A stretch of DNA of 64,000 bases from Sphingomonas echinoides (GCF_029623395.1 NZ_JAPYKK010000014.1:29098-93097), one strand, 5' to 3'; counted from the first letter of the stretch, positions 28,301 through 37,872 are shown. Numbers and translations are program-made. The notes: generated from the sequence alone by a model not told the origin.

Positions 28301-28394
28301 CCTCCGTTCGCCCTGAGCGCAGTCGAAGGGCCTGCTCGAAACGGGCAAACCCCAGCGCGAAGCAGTGCTTCGACTTCGCTCAGCACGAACGGGG
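28301..28394. repeat. Intergenic inverted repeat, TTCGAC/GCTCAG family
   Basis: The left arm 28301-28335 (contains CCGTTCGCCCTGAGCGCAG) and right arm 28362-28394 (CTTCGACTTCGCTCAGCACG) are imperfect reverse complements, separated by about 26 bases. A second copy with the arms in opposite order is at 51650-51728. Such elements occur between genes in sphingomonads and can fold into an RNA hairpin. The rest of this gap (28245-28477) shows no gene. Confidence 0.8.
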
Positions 28395-28477
28395 TGAGAG
28401 GAAAGAGTGAAGCGCGGGCACATAGTAATGCCCCCCATCGCGCGCTGCAAACACGCGATGAGGGGGCGACCTACCGA

Positions 28478-28930
28478 TCAGCCGGCGGCGGACAGGAAGC
28501 TGGTCAACTCGCCCTTCGACACCTTCTTGTTCTTGTCGGAATCGGCCTGGGCAAAGGCGGTCGCGACCCAGGTCTTGGTCGCGGGCGCGGTCGCCTTGGT
28601 CGACGGGTCGCTCGCCGTCTTGAGTGCGACCATCCAGGCGCTGAACTCGGTGGCGCTCAGCGAGCCGTCGCCGTTCTTGTCGTAGTTCGGAAATTCGGTG
28701 CCGACGACATCGGCGATCTGCGCGCCGCTCGCGGGTTGCGCTTCAGCTGCCTGCGCGGGTGCCGATTCGGACGCGGTCGGCGCCTGCCCTGCAGGTACGG
28801 CCTGCGTCAGACGTGTATTCGTCGTATCCGGCTGCGCGTCGGTAGGAACAGTGGTCGATGGCTGCGTGACCTGTGCAAGTACGGGTGCAGACACCAGGAC
28901 AGCACTGGCAATAATGATCGACTTCAGCAT
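28478..28930 (-). CDS. Exported EF-hand protein
   Basis: A 150-residue secreted protein: signal peptide 1-20 (ending PVLAQ), a disordered Thr/Pro/Ala-rich linker to about residue 70, then two canonical EF-hand loops at 84-95 (DKNGDGSLSATE) and 130-141 (DSDKNKKVSKGE). It probably binds Ca2+ in the periplasm. AAGGAG lies 8 bases before the ATG at 28930. It is unrelated in linker sequence to the EF-hand protein at 3325-3819 but has the same plan. It is convergent with arsH. Confidence 0.85.
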   Translation of the reverse strand: MLKSIIIASAVLVSAPVLAQVTQPSTTVPTDAQPDTTNTRLTQAVPAGQAPTASESAPAQAAEAQPASGAQIADVVGTEFPNYDKNGDGSLSATEFSAWMVALKTASDPSTKATAPATKTWVATAFAQADSDKNKKVSKGELTSFLSAAG

Positions 28931-29167
28931 TACGCGTCTCCTTGACTCGGATCGAACGGGTCCCTCACCCCTCGATACCCCTGCCCTCTTATGCTGCACG
29001 ATACGGCATGTTGCTATGGCTAGAGCCCCTTACGGCCGGATTTGAAGCCTCGCTCTGTCCCTGCTAACGCCCTGCTCATCCAGTTGCGTGCCGAATCCGC
29101 GATGGGCCGATCCGGCCCCTTGTCCGGTACATGACCCTGCTCGCCCCGTATTGACGAAGGATTGCCG

Positions 29168-30487
29168 ATGGTCCCCCGCTATTCCCGCCCCGCGATGACC
29201 GCGATCTGGACGCCCGAAGCCCGCTTCCGCATCTGGTTCGAGATAGAAGCGCATGCGACTGAGGCGCTCGCCGATCTCGGCGTCATACCCCGCAAGGCGG
29301 CGGACGCGCTGTGGGCATGGTGGGCGACCAAGCCCGAGATCGACGTCGCCGCGATCGACGCGATCGAAGCGGTCACCAAGCACGACGTCATCGCCTTCCT
29401 CACTTGGGTCGCCGAGCAAGTCGGCGACGAAGCACGCTTCATGCATCAGGGGATGACCTCGTCCGACGTCCTCGACACTTGTCTTGCGGTACAGCTGGCG
29501 CAGGCGGCCGACTTGCTGATCGCGGATATCGACGCGCTGCTGGCGGCGCTGTCGGTCCGCGCGCATGAGCATAAGATGACGCCGACGATCGGGCGCAGCC
29601 ACGGCATCCATGCCGAACCCGTGACGTTCGGCCTCAAACTGGCGCAGGCCTATGCCGAATTCGCGCGCAACCGCGAGCGTCTGGTCGCGGCGCGCGCCGA
29701 TATCGCGACCTGTGCGATTTCGGGCGCGGTCGGCACCTTCGCCAACATCGATCCGCGGGTCGAGGAACATGTCGCCGCCAAGCTCGGGCTGACGGTCGAG
29801 CCGGTGTCGACCCAGGTCATCCCACGCGATCGCCATGCGATGTTCTTCGCGACGCTTGGCGTGATCGCCTCGTCGATCGAACGGCTCGCGACCGAAGTGC
29901 GCCATTTGCAGCGCACCGAAGTGCTGGAAGCGGAAGAGTATTTCTCGCCGGGCCAGAAGGGTTCGTCGGCGATGCCGCACAAGCGCAACCCGGTGCTGAC
30001 CGAGAACCTCACCGGCCTCGCGCGGATGGTGCGCGGCTATGTCACGCCGGCATTGGAGAACGTGGCGCTGTGGCATGAGCGCGACATCAGCCATTCGTCG
30101 GTCGAGCGTTATATCGGCCCCGATGCGACGATCACACTCGACTTTGCGCTCGGCCGGATGACCGGGGTGATCGAGAAGCTGCTCGTCTACCCGGCGCGGA
30201 TGGAGAAGAATCTCAACAAGATGGGCGGTCTCGTCCATTCGCAGCGCGTGCTGCTCGCGCTGACGCAGGCAGGGGTGAGCCGCGAGGATTCGTATCGTCT
30301 CGTCCAGCGCAACGCGATGAAGGTGTGGGAATCGGATGGCGAACTGTCGCTGCTCGAACTGCTCAAGGCCGATCCGGAAGTGACCGCGGCGCTGTCGGTC
30401 GCGGAGATCGAGGACAAGTTCGATCTCGGCTATCACCTGAAGCACGTCGACACGATCTTCGCCCGCGTGTTCGGAGCCAAGGGTTAA
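29168..30487 (+). CDS. purB: Adenylosuccinate lyase
   Basis: A 439-residue PurB, a fumarase/aspartase-superfamily tetramer. It removes fumarate from SAICAR and from adenylosuccinate in purine synthesis. Signatures are MTSSDVLDT near residue 97, the catalytic His in GRSHGIHAEP, and the flexible signature loop GSSAMPHKRNPVLTENL. ATG at 29168 follows GAAGGA. The 237-base upstream gap (28931-29167) holds its promoter region but nothing else I recognise. Confidence 0.96.
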   Translation: MVPRYSRPAMTAIWTPEARFRIWFEIEAHATEALADLGVIPRKAADALWAWWATKPEIDVAAIDAIEAVTKHDVIAFLTWVAEQVGDEARFMHQGMTSSDVLDTCLAVQLAQAADLLIADIDALLAALSVRAHEHKMTPTIGRSHGIHAEPVTFGLKLAQAYAEFARNRERLVAARADIATCAISGAVGTFANIDPRVEEHVAAKLGLTVEPVSTQVIPRDRHAMFFATLGVIASSIERLATEVRHLQRTEVLEAEEYFSPGQKGSSAMPHKRNPVLTENLTGLARMVRGYVTPALENVALWHERDISHSSVERYIGPDATITLDFALGRMTGVIEKLLVYPARMEKNLNKMGGLVHSQRVLLALTQAGVSREDSYRLVQRNAMKVWESDGELSLLELLKADPEVTAALSVAEIEDKFDLGYHLKHVDTIFARVFGAKG

Positions 30488-30552
30488 CGGTTTGTCGACA
30501 AAAATGCACTGCTCAACGTGCAAATGCTGCAACTGCGAATGCGCGTAATAAT

Positions 30553-30570
30553 GTTGCTCAGATAAGCAAC
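30553..30570 (+). terminator. Small hairpin after purB
   Basis: GTTGCT (30553-30558) and AGCAAC (30565-30570) form a perfect 6-bp stem with a 6-base loop in an AT-richer stretch 66 bases after the purB stop. The stem is weak and no T-run follows, so it may instead be part of the leader of the small ORF at 30620. Confidence 0.3.
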
Positions 30571-30619
30571 AATCTCCAAATGCCTCCGTGCCGGGATGAA
30601 CCGGCACGGAGACCTTACA

Positions 30620-30700
30620 ATGCGCATTCTACAGAACCTGGCCAGCGGCCTTATTGCCGTGGCCGGTGTCGCGCTGGTGGCCGAAGTCCTGATCTTCTAA
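30620..30700 (+). CDS. Putative 26-residue hydrophobic small protein
   Basis: ATG to TAA encodes 26 residues, MRILQNLASGLIAVAGVALV then AEVLIF: a short amphipathic start followed by one membrane-length hydrophobic run. GGAG at 30608-30611 lies 8 bases before the ATG, and a perfect 10-bp hairpin follows 17 bases after the stop. The layout (ribosome site, ORF, terminator) in an otherwise empty 348-base gap favours a real small membrane protein. Function is unknown, and similarity has not been checked. Confidence 0.5.
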   Translation: MRILQNLASGLIAVAGVALVAEVLIF

Positions 30701-30716
30701 CCACCCGACCGCTCGA

Positions 30717-30739
30717 CCGCCCCTTGCGACAAGGGGCGG
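30717..30739 (+). terminator. Perfect 10-bp hairpin after the small ORF
   Basis: CCGCCCCTTG (30717-30726), loop CGA, CAAGGGGCGG (30730-30739). The stem is perfect and GC-rich, with only a weak T-containing tail. It lies between the small ORF and the convergent dnaJ and could serve both strands. Confidence 0.6.
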
Positions 30740-30835
30740 GAGAAGCGCTTTAAGGTTTCAGATTTCTCGCCGGCAAAGCGGGTAGAGGTGGCGCCATATC
30801 ACGCCACCCCACGCTCCCCGGATCGTCGCCCCAAC

Positions 30836-31960
30836 CTACACCCAGGCGCTTTTCACCTTCTTGAAGAACCCGCTAGTCTGCGGGCACTCCTTGCCCGTTT
30901 CCGTCGCACGGAACTCCTCGAGCAACTCGCGCTGACGTGCAGTCAAGCTGGTCGGCGTCTCGACCTCGACGCGGATCACCAGATCGCCACGCCCACGCCC
31001 CTGCAGCACGGGCATGCCCGCGCCCCTCTGCCGCAACTCGCGTCCACTCTGAGTCCCGGCCGGGATCTTGATCGCATGGCGCACGCCATCCGGCCCCGGA
31101 ATCGTGACCTCACCCCCAAGCGCCGCCGTCGTAAAGCTGATCGGCGTGCGCGCGAAAAGCGTCGTCCCCTCGCGCTCGAACAGCGGATGCCGCGCGACGT
31201 GCAGGAAAATATACAGATCGCCCGCCGGCGCACCGCGCAGGCCCGCCTCGCCCTCGCCGGTCAGGCGCACGCGCGTGCCCTCATCGACGCCCGCCGGAAT
31301 ATTGACGGTGCGTGTCTTGGTCTGGTCGATCCGACCCTCGCCGTGGCACGCGCCGCACGGATCCGCGATCATCTGCCCCGCGCCGTGGCACGTCGGGCAG
31401 GTCCGCTCGACGACGAAGAAACCCTGCTGCGCGCGGACCTTGCCGTGGCCGTGGCAGGTCGTGCAGGTCTTGGCCGAGGTGCCGCGCGTCGCGCCGCTGC
31501 CGTCGCACACGTCACACGCTGCCGACACATCGATCGTGATGTCGGTCGCCTTGCCATGGAACGCCTCTTCCAGCGTGATTTCCATGTCGTAGCGCAAGTC
31601 GGCGCCACGTCGCGGTCCGCGCGTGGCGCCGCCACCGCGCTGACCACCCATGAACTCGCCGAAGATATTCTCGAAGATATCGGAGAACCCGCCGAAGTCC
31701 TGCGCGCCACCACCGCCACCGCCGCCGCCCTGGCGGAACGCGTCATGTCCAAAGCGGTCATAGGCCGCGCGCTTCTGCGGATCTTTCAGGCAGTCGTACG
31801 CCTCGCTGATCGCCTTGAAGCGGGCCTCGGACTCGTTGCAACCGGGGTTGCGATCCGGGTGATACTTCATCGCCAGCTTGCGATAGGACGTCTTGATCGT
31901 CCCGTCGTCGGCGGTGCGCTCGCATTCGAGCAGTTCGTAGAAATCGACTTCGGTGCTCAT
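30836..31960 (-). CDS. dnaJ: Chaperone DnaJ (Hsp40)
   Basis: A 374-residue type I DnaJ. The J domain (1-70) has HPD at 34-36, followed by a Gly-rich linker (about 77-100). The zinc-binding region has four CxxCxGxG repeats ([32 protein letters not shown]), then the substrate-binding C-terminal domains. It stimulates the DnaK ATPase and delivers unfolded clients. It lies 121 bases downstream of dnaK, with a strong hairpin between them that may lower its expression relative to dnaK. Confidence 0.97.
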   Translation of the reverse strand: MSTEVDFYELLECERTADDGTIKTSYRKLAMKYHPDRNPGCNESEARFKAISEAYDCLKDPQKRAAYDRFGHDAFRQGGGGGGGGAQDFGGFSDIFENIFGEFMGGQRGGGATRGPRRGADLRYDMEITLEEAFHGKATDITIDVSAACDVCDGSGATRGTSAKTCTTCHGHGKVRAQQGFFVVERTCPTCHGAGQMIADPCGACHGEGRIDQTKTRTVNIPAGVDEGTRVRLTGEGEAGLRGAPAGDLYIFLHVARHPLFEREGTTLFARTPISFTTAALGGEVTIPGPDGVRHAIKIPAGTQSGRELRQRGAGMPVLQGRGRGDLVIRVEVETPTSLTARQRELLEEFRATETGKECPQTSGFFKKVKSAWV

Positions 31961-32047
31961 GTCAGGCCCTCAAACCGGGAGCGGACAGGCGTCCGACAAG
32001 AAGCGGCCTCGCGCCGTTCCGCCGAACGCCGTGCCGTCTCGCACGGT

Positions 32048-32073
32048 GCCCCCGCCCGATCACGGGCGGGGGC
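32048..32073 (-). terminator. Strong hairpin between dnaK and dnaJ
   Basis: GCCCCCGCCC (32048-32057), a 6-base loop and GGGCGGGGGC (32064-32073) form a perfect 10-bp stem just after the dnaK stop. It could act as a partial terminator or as an mRNA 3'-stabiliser that sets the dnaK:dnaJ ratio. Confidence 0.65.
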
Positions 32074-32081
32074 GTTCGTAC

Positions 32082-33983
32082 TTACGCCTTGGTGTCGTCG
32101 ACTTCGGAGAATTCCGCGTCGACCACGTCGTCCTTCGGTGCCGCGGCACCGTCGGCGGCGGGCGAAGCGTCGGCCTGCGCCTGCTTCTCGTAGATCGCCT
32201 GCCCAAGCTTCATCGCAACCTGACCGAGGGCTTCGGCCTTGGCCTTCATCGCTTCGGGATCGCCGCCTTCGACCGCGGTCTTGGCTTCGGCGATCGCCGC
32301 TTCGATCTCGCCCTTGAGCGCGGCGTCGACCTTGTCGGCATTGTCGGCAAGCTGGCGCTCGGTCGTGTGGATCAGGCTCTCGGCGTTGTTCTTCGCCTCG
32401 GCCGATGCACGGCGCTTCTTGTCGTCCTCGGCAAACTGCTCGGCGTCGCGAACCATCTGCTCGATGTCGCGATCCGACAGGCCACCCGATGCCTGGATGC
32501 GGATCTGCTGCTCCTTGCCGGTGCCCTTGTCCTTCGCCGACACGTTGACGAGGCCGTTGGCATCGATGTCAAACGTGACCTCGATCTGCGGCACGCCGCG
32601 CGGTGCGGGCGGGATGCCGACCAGGTCGAACTGGCCGAGGATCTTGTTGTCCGCCGCCATTTCGCGCTCGCCCTGGAAGACGCGGATGGTGACCGCACCC
32701 TGATTGTCGTCCGCGGTCGAATAGGTCTGCGACTTCTTGGTCGGGATCGTCGTGTTGCGATCGATCATCCGGGTGAACACGCCACCCAGCGTCTCGATGC
32801 CGAGCGACAGCGGCGTCACGTCGAGCAGCAGCACGTCCTTGACGTCGCCCTGCAGCACGCCCGCCTGGATCGCCGCACCCATCGCAACGACCTCATCCGG
32901 GTTGACGCCCGAATGCGGCTCCTTGCCGAAGAAGTCCTTCACGACCTGACGGACCTTGGGCATGCGCGTCATGCCGCCGACGAGGACGACTTCGCTGATC
33001 TCGCTCGCCTGGACGCCAGCGTCCTTCATCGCCTTCTTGCACGGCTCGAGCGTGCGCTGGATGAGATCCTCCACCAGACGCTCGAGATCGGCGCGCGAGA
33101 TCGCCTTGACGAGATGCTTCGGACCCGTGGCATCGGCCGTGATGAACGGCAAATTGACCTCGGTCGTCGCAGCCGACGACAGCTCGATCTTCGCCTTCTC
33201 GGCCGCTTCCTTCAGACGCTGGAGCGCCAGCTTGTCCTTGGTAAGGTCGATGCCCTCGGCCTTCTTGAAGTCTTCCGACAGGAAGTTGAGCAGCTTGTTG
33301 TCGAAATCTTCGCCGCCGAGGAAGGTATCGCCGTTGGTCGCCTTCACTTCGAACACACCGTCGCCGATCTCAAGGATCGAGATGTCGAACGTACCGCCGC
33401 CGAGGTCATAGACCGCGATCGTCTTGTTGGTGTCCTTGTCGAGACCGTAGGCAAGCGCTGCCGCCGTCGGCTCGTTGATGATGCGGAGCACTTCGAGACC
33501 AGCGATCTGCCCGGCGTCCTTGGTTGCCTGGCGCTGCGCGTCGTTGAAGTAGGCCGGCACGGTTATGACCGCCTGCGTGACCGTCTCGCCGAGATAGGCT
33601 TCCGCGGTTTCCTTCATCTTCTGGAGCGTGAACGCCGAGATCTGCGAAGGCGAATATTCCTTGCCGCCCGCGCCGACCCACGCGTCGCCGTTGTTGCCGC
33701 GCACGATGTGGTACGGGACCAGCTCGGTGTCCTTCTTGGTGATCGGGTCGTCGAAACGGCGGCCGATCAGGCGCTTCACCGCGAAGATCGTGTTCTCCGG
33801 GTTGGTCACGGCCTGGCGCTTGGCCGGCTGGCCGACGAGGCGCTCGCCGTCCTTGGCGAACGCGACGATCGACGGCGTAGTGCGCGCGCCTTCTGCGTTT
33901 TCGATAACCTTGGGCTTGCCGCCTTCCATCACGGATACGCAGCTGTTGGTCGTGCCGAGATCGATTCCGATTACTTTTGCCAT
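32082..33983 (-). CDS. dnaK: Chaperone DnaK (Hsp70)
   Basis: A 633-residue Hsp70. The ATPase domain (about 1-385) opens with [18 protein letters not shown] and includes [30 protein letters not shown] and [10 protein letters not shown]. The substrate-binding domain (about 390-505) and helical lid follow, ending in [10 protein letters not shown]. It folds and protects cytosolic proteins with DnaJ and GrpE. The ATG at 33983 is the family start. A heat-shock-type promoter lies about 75-110 bases upstream. Confidence 0.98.
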   Translation of the reverse strand: MAKVIGIDLGTTNSCVSVMEGGKPKVIENAEGARTTPSIVAFAKDGERLVGQPAKRQAVTNPENTIFAVKRLIGRRFDDPITKKDTELVPYHIVRGNNGDAWVGAGGKEYSPSQISAFTLQKMKETAEAYLGETVTQAVITVPAYFNDAQRQATKDAGQIAGLEVLRIINEPTAAALAYGLDKDTNKTIAVYDLGGGTFDISILEIGDGVFEVKATNGDTFLGGEDFDNKLLNFLSEDFKKAEGIDLTKDKLALQRLKEAAEKAKIELSSAATTEVNLPFITADATGPKHLVKAISRADLERLVEDLIQRTLEPCKKAMKDAGVQASEISEVVLVGGMTRMPKVRQVVKDFFGKEPHSGVNPDEVVAMGAAIQAGVLQGDVKDVLLLDVTPLSLGIETLGGVFTRMIDRNTTIPTKKSQTYSTADDNQGAVTIRVFQGEREMAADNKILGQFDLVGIPPAPRGVPQIEVTFDIDANGLVNVSAKDKGTGKEQQIRIQASGGLSDRDIEQMVRDAEQFAEDDKKRRASAEAKNNAESLIHTTERQLADNADKVDAALKGEIEAAIAEAKTAVEGGDPEAMKAKAEALGQVAMKLGQAIYEKQAQADASPAADGAAAPKDDVVDAEFSEVDDTKA

Positions 33984-34066
33984 TGGTCCTCTTGGGCCCC
34001 CGTCAGTCAAAAAATGGACGTTCAGCCATGCCCTCGAAATGAGCGGCACAGCCCGTTACTCCAGCG

Positions 34067-34094
34067 ATATAGGGGGGCTTTCGCTTGTCGCAAG
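34067..34094 (-). promoter_or_regulatory. Sigma-32 (RpoH)-type promoter of dnaK
   Basis: On the minus strand CTTGCGA (34094-34088), a 13-base spacer and CCCTATAT (34074-34067) match the RpoH pattern CTTGAAA-N(11-16)-CCCCATNT and its alphaproteobacterial variant. Position and orientation fit heat-inducible transcription of dnaK-dnaJ with a leader of about 75 bases. Confidence 0.65.
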
Positions 34095-34145
34095 ATTTCC
34101 GCACGCCTAGAGACGCAGTTCGGTTCCCAATGCGGGAGATTAGAT

Positions 34146-34592
34146 TTGAACTGGCGGATTTTTACGGTTTTCCCGTTGGCTGGGCTGGCGGCATGCCACG
34201 AACCGCCGACTCTGTCGGTCGATCACGGCTATGTCCGCCTGGGCACGATGCCGAGCCGACCCTCGGCCGGGTACTTCACGATCCATGGCGGGCCGACCGA
34301 AACGACGCTGATCGCGGTCAACAGCCCGGTCGCGGTAAAGAGCGAACTGCACGAATCGATGACCGCGGGCGGCATGGCGACGATGAAGCCACTCGGCGAC
34401 CTGAAGATCCCTGCGCTGTCGACGACTGAATTCAAACCCGGCGGCAAGCACCTGATGCTGTTCGACATGAACCCCGGGATCAAGCCGGGCCGACCGATCA
34501 CGCTGACGTTCACCTTCTCGGACGGTCGCCGGATCGACTCGCTCGTACCCACGATCGCGCCGGGTGCTCCCGCGCCAACGTTCAAGGACTGA
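34146..34592 (+). CDS. PCu(A)C copper-chaperone lipoprotein
   Basis: A 148-residue periplasmic copper-binding protein. Starting at TTG 34146, 7 bases after GGGAG, residues 1-17 form a lipoprotein signal with lipobox LAAC (Cys17). The copper site fits the H(M)X10MX21HXM rule exactly: His69, Met80, His102 and Met104. Extra Met72 and Met77 lie between. Members pass Cu(I) to cytochrome oxidase assembly. The frame is open far upstream through the antisense of dnaK, but that part is not coding. It lies 9 bases before the HExxH gene. Confidence 0.88.
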   Translation: MNWRIFTVFPLAGLAACHEPPTLSVDHGYVRLGTMPSRPSAGYFTIHGGPTETTLIAVNSPVAVKSELHESMTAGGMATMKPLGDLKIPALSTTEFKPGGKHLMLFDMNPGIKPGRPITLTFTFSDGRRIDSLVPTIAPGAPAPTFKD

Positions 34593-34601
34593 CACGGCAT
34601 C

Positions 34602-35069
34602 ATGGCGCGCGCACCGAAGCGGACGCTGACCGACGGCGAGGTTACGCTGGCGCAAAGCGTCTTCGGCGACGCGATCGATTACGCCAAGGTGCGCCTGACC
34701 CAGCGGAAATGGGCGTTTTTCCAGCCACGCGAGACGGTGATGGCGCCGACCGGATGCATCTGTTTCCATCCCAAGGGCTCACTGTATCACGACGATTTCT
34801 CCTGCGAAAATCTCGACGCGCAGGGCCTGCTGATCCACGAGCTGACGCATATCTGGCAGACGCAGCGCGGCATATTCCTTCCGCTCGTCCGCCATCCGTT
34901 CTGCCGCTACGATTATGCGATCAGACCCGGATTGCCGCTCAAACGATACGGGATCGAGCAACAGGCCGAGATCGTCCGGCATACCTTCGTCCTGCGCCGG
35001 GGCGGATTCATCAGAGGCGCCTTGCCGCTGGAGACGTACGAAAGCATCCTGCCGTTCCGACCCGTATAA
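34602..35069 (+). CDS. HExxH-containing protein (vgr-related in sphingomonads)
   Basis: A 155-residue protein with a zinc-protease-like motif HELTH (His79-His83) preceded by DAQGLLI, in the sequence context of proteins labelled vgr-related in sphingomonads. No signal peptide or membrane helix is present. Whether it cleaves peptides is unknown; the short fold contains several conserved aromatic/Cys residues (CICFHP, CRYDYA). It begins 9 bases after the copper lipoprotein gene, so the two are probably co-transcribed. Confidence 0.72.
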   Translation: MARAPKRTLTDGEVTLAQSVFGDAIDYAKVRLTQRKWAFFQPRETVMAPTGCICFHPKGSLYHDDFSCENLDAQGLLIHELTHIWQTQRGIFLPLVRHPFCRYDYAIRPGLPLKRYGIEQQAEIVRHTFVLRRGGFIRGALPLETYESILPFRPV

Positions 35070-35143
35070 GACGGTCGTGCCCTATCGCCGTCGCGGCTAC
35101 CCGAGCCCGCGCCCGACCCAGTGCCGCCGCCGAGCAAACCGCG

Positions 35144-36052
35144 CTAAAGAATTTTAAAGGTTGAACCTTTGCTAAGCGCACGAACCCCGAGCTCGATCGC
35201 GCCGAGCGGCCCCGCCATGCCGCCGAGTTCCGCGGGAACGACGAAGGCGTCGATCGGCAGGAGGCCGCGCGCGTTGCCGTAGCCCGCAAGGCTATCGACC
35301 AGCCGCTCGCGGATCAGCGCGAACAGGTGCGGCACGCCGACCATCACCCCCCCGCCCATCACGATCCGCCGCGGGATCCCGGTCAGCACGAGGGTATGGC
35401 AAAGCTGCGCCAGCGCGTGCGCGACGCCGTCCCATGTCGGATCGCCGATCGCGATGTCCTGCGCAGGCGTGCCGGTGCGCGCGCGGATTGCGGTGCCCGA
35501 CGCGAGACCCTCGAGACAGTCGCCGTGGAACGGGCAGGATCCGCCCCAGCTATCCCCCGCAAGCCGGACCGGACGGATATGCCCGAGTTCCGAATGGGTC
35601 AGCCCCGCCACCGGATTCCCACCGAGCACCAGCCCGATACCCAGCCCGGTTCCAACCGTGACATACGCATGATCGGCCACCGTCCTGGACGCACCCCAGC
35701 GCCCTTCGCCGAGCGCCGCGCCGGCAACATCGCTGTCGAACCCCGTCGGCACGCCTGCGACGCGCGCAAGGCGTTGCCCCACGTCGGTGTCCGACCAGTT
35801 CGGCTTCGGCGTCGCGGTGATGAAACCGTGTTTCGGGTCGGCCGGATCGAGCGAGACAGGCCCGAAGCTCGCGATCCCCAACGCTTCGAACCCCGACCAG
35901 CGCGCGAGCACCGCCTCGACCGCGCCGAGCGTCTCCTCCGGAGTCGTCGTCGGAATCGTCACCGTGTCGCGAACATCGTCCGGCCCGCTTGCAAGCACGC
36001 AGATAACCTTGGTCCCGCCGAGTTCGATCCCGGCCACGAGGGGCGTGCTCAT
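35144..36052 (-). CDS. ROK family fructokinase-like sugar kinase
   Basis: A 302-residue ROK kinase. The ATP-binding ELGGTKVICVLA is at residues 9-20, VGTGLGIGLVLGG at mid-protein, and the zinc-binding HSELGHI plus CPFHGDCLEGLASG is the variant found in bacterial fructo-/mannokinases. It phosphorylates a hexose at O6 using ATP. Its ATG overlaps the glmS stop in an ATGA, coupling it to GlmS, which consumes fructose 6-phosphate; a role in supplying that substrate is an inference. Confidence 0.88.
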   Translation of the reverse strand: MSTPLVAGIELGGTKVICVLASGPDDVRDTVTIPTTTPEETLGAVEAVLARWSGFEALGIASFGPVSLDPADPKHGFITATPKPNWSDTDVGQRLARVAGVPTGFDSDVAGAALGEGRWGASRTVADHAYVTVGTGLGIGLVLGGNPVAGLTHSELGHIRPVRLAGDSWGGSCPFHGDCLEGLASGTAIRARTGTPAQDIAIGDPTWDGVAHALAQLCHTLVLTGIPRRIVMGGGVMVGVPHLFALIRERLVDSLAGYGNARGLLPIDAFVVPAELGGMAGPLGAIELGVRALSKGSTFKIL

Positions 36053-37872
36053 TCGACCGTCACCGACTTGGCGAGATTGCGTGGTTGATCCACATCCGTC
36101 CCCTTGATGACCGCGACGTGATAGGCGAGCAACTGCACCGGCACCGCATAGACCAGCGGCGCGATCAGCGGGTGAACCTTGGGCATGGTGATCGTCGCAA
36201 GGCAACCATCGCCCGCGGCCTGGATGCCATCGTAATCCGAGATCAGCACGACCTTGCCACCGCGCGCCTGCACTTCCTGCATGTTGCTGACGGTCTTGTC
36301 GAACAGCGGGCCGGACGGCGCGATGACGATGACCGGGACGTTCTCGTCGATCAGCGCGATCGGGCCGTGCTTCATCTCGCCCGCGGCATAACCTTCCGCG
36401 TGGATGTAGCTGATTTCCTTGAGCTTTAACGCACCTTCCAGCGCGAGCGGATAATCCGTCCCGCGCCCCAGATACAGCACGTCGCGCGCGACCGCGACAT
36501 GGTGCGCCATCGCCTCGATCGCCTCGTCATACGCCAGCGCGCCGTTGAGCGCGGCCGGGGCTTCGGCGAGATGCTTGACGATCATCCGCTCCTCGGCCGG
36601 CGAAAGCTTGTCCTTGGCACGGGCGAGATTGGCGGCGAGCGCAGCAAGCACCGCAAGCTGGCACGTGAACGCCTTGGTCGATGCGACGCCGATTTCGGGA
36701 CCGGCGTGGGTCGGGAGCAGCAGGTCGGCTTCGCGCGCCATCGAGCTCGTCGGCACGTTGACGACGACCGCGATCGTCTGCCCTTCGGCCTTCGCATGGC
36801 GAAGCGCGGCGAGCGTATCCGCGGTTTCGCCCGACTGGCTGATGAACAGGGCGAGACCGCCCTCCTCCATCACCGGCGCGCGGTAGCGGAATTCGGACGC
36901 GACATCGAGGTCGACCGGCACGCGCGCGAACTGCTCGAACCAGTATTTGGCGACCATGCCCGCATAGAAGCTGGTCCCGCACGCGACGATCGTGACGCGC
37001 TTGATCGTCGACAGGTCGAACTCGGGGATCGGGAGCGTAACACGCTCTTCCATCCGCTGGAGATACGAGCGCAGCGTCTGCGCGACGACGATCGGCTGCT
37101 CGTAAATCTCCTTGAGCATGTAATGCTTGTGGTTGCCCTTGGAGACGAGATCGCCGGTCACCCCCGAGATCGTGATCGCGCGTTCGACCGGCGTGTTGTC
37201 GCGGTCATAGACCTGCGCACCGTCGCGCGTCAGCACGACCCAGTCGCCCTCGTCGAGATACGCGATCCGCTGCGTCAGCGGCGCGAGCGCGAGCGCGTCC
37301 GAGCCAAGGTACATCTCGCCCTCGCCGTGCCCGACGACCAGCGGCGAGCCGAGCCGCGCGCCGATCAGCAGATCGGGATGCTGGCGGAACAGGATCGCGA
37401 GCGCGAACGCGCCATGCAGTCGCGGCAAAATCTCGCGCACCGCCTCGATCGGACCGAGCCCGGCCTCGACCTTTTCGCTGATCAGATGCGCGACGACTTC
37501 GGTGTCGGTCTCGCTCGTAAACGTCCGGCCGCGCGCTATCAGCTCATCGCGGAGCGGCTTGAAGTTCTCGATGATGCCGTTGTGGACCACCGCGACTTCG
37601 CCGGTGGCGTGCGGGTGCGCATTGTTGGTGGTCGGCCCGCCGTGCGTCGCCCAGCGGGTGTGCGCGATCCCGGTCTTGCCGGGCAGCGGATGCGCCGCCA
37701 GCTCGTTCGCCAGGTTGATCAGCTTGCCCGAAGCGCGGCGCCGTTCGATCGCCCCGTCGAAGTCGGTCGCGATGCCGGCCGAGTCATACCCGCGATATTC
37801 GAGCCGCTTGAGCCCGTCGAGCAGCCGATCGGCCACGTCTTGCGTGCTCAGGATACCAACGATGCCACACAT
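36049..37872 (-). CDS. glmS: Glutamine--fructose-6-phosphate aminotransferase
   Basis: A 607-residue GlmS. Cys2 in MCGIVGILST is the glutaminase nucleophile after Met removal; the class II amidotransferase domain spans about 1-220. Two SIS domains follow (CGTSFYAG, SQSGETADT, and LGRGTDYPLALEGALKLKE), ending in KSVTVE. It makes glucosamine 6-phosphate, the first committed step to UDP-GlcNAc for peptidoglycan and LPS. It lies downstream of glmU on the same strand with a 71-base gap. No glmS ribozyme is expected or seen. Confidence 0.97.
   Translation of the reverse strand: MCGIVGILSTQDVADRLLDGLKRLEYRGYDSAGIATDFDGAIERRRASGKLINLANELAAHPLPGKTGIAHTRWATHGGPTTNNAHPHATGEVAVVHNGIIENFKPLRDELIARGRTFTSETDTEVVAHLISEKVEAGLGPIEAVREILPRLHGAFALAILFRQHPDLLIGARLGSPLVVGHGEGEMYLGSDALALAPLTQRIAYLDEGDWVVLTRDGAQVYDRDNTPVERAITISGVTGDLVSKGNHKHYMLKEIYEQPIVVAQTLRSYLQRMEERVTLPIPEFDLSTIKRVTIVACGTSFYAGMVAKYWFEQFARVPVDLDVASEFRYRAPVMEEGGLALFISQSGETADTLAALRHAKAEGQTIAVVVNVPTSSMAREADLLLPTHAGPEIGVASTKAFTCQLAVLAALAANLARAKDKLSPAEERMIVKHLAEAPAALNGALAYDEAIEAMAHHVAVARDVLYLGRGTDYPLALEGALKLKEISYIHAEGYAAGEMKHGPIALIDENVPVIVIAPSGPLFDKTVSNMQEVQARGGKVVLISDYDGIQAAGDGCLATITMPKVHPLIAPLVYAVPVQLLAYHVAVIKGTDVDQPRNLAKSVTVE

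Noticed and set aside
28245..28477. CRISPR-like array after arsH
   Set aside because: Only two inverted arms are present; there are no direct repeats with regular spacers.
31953..34592. Very long plus-strand open frame (about 880 codons) across dnaK
   Set aside because: It is the antisense shadow of dnaK; only the last 149 codons (from 34146) are coding, as shown by the lipobox and PCu(A)C motif.
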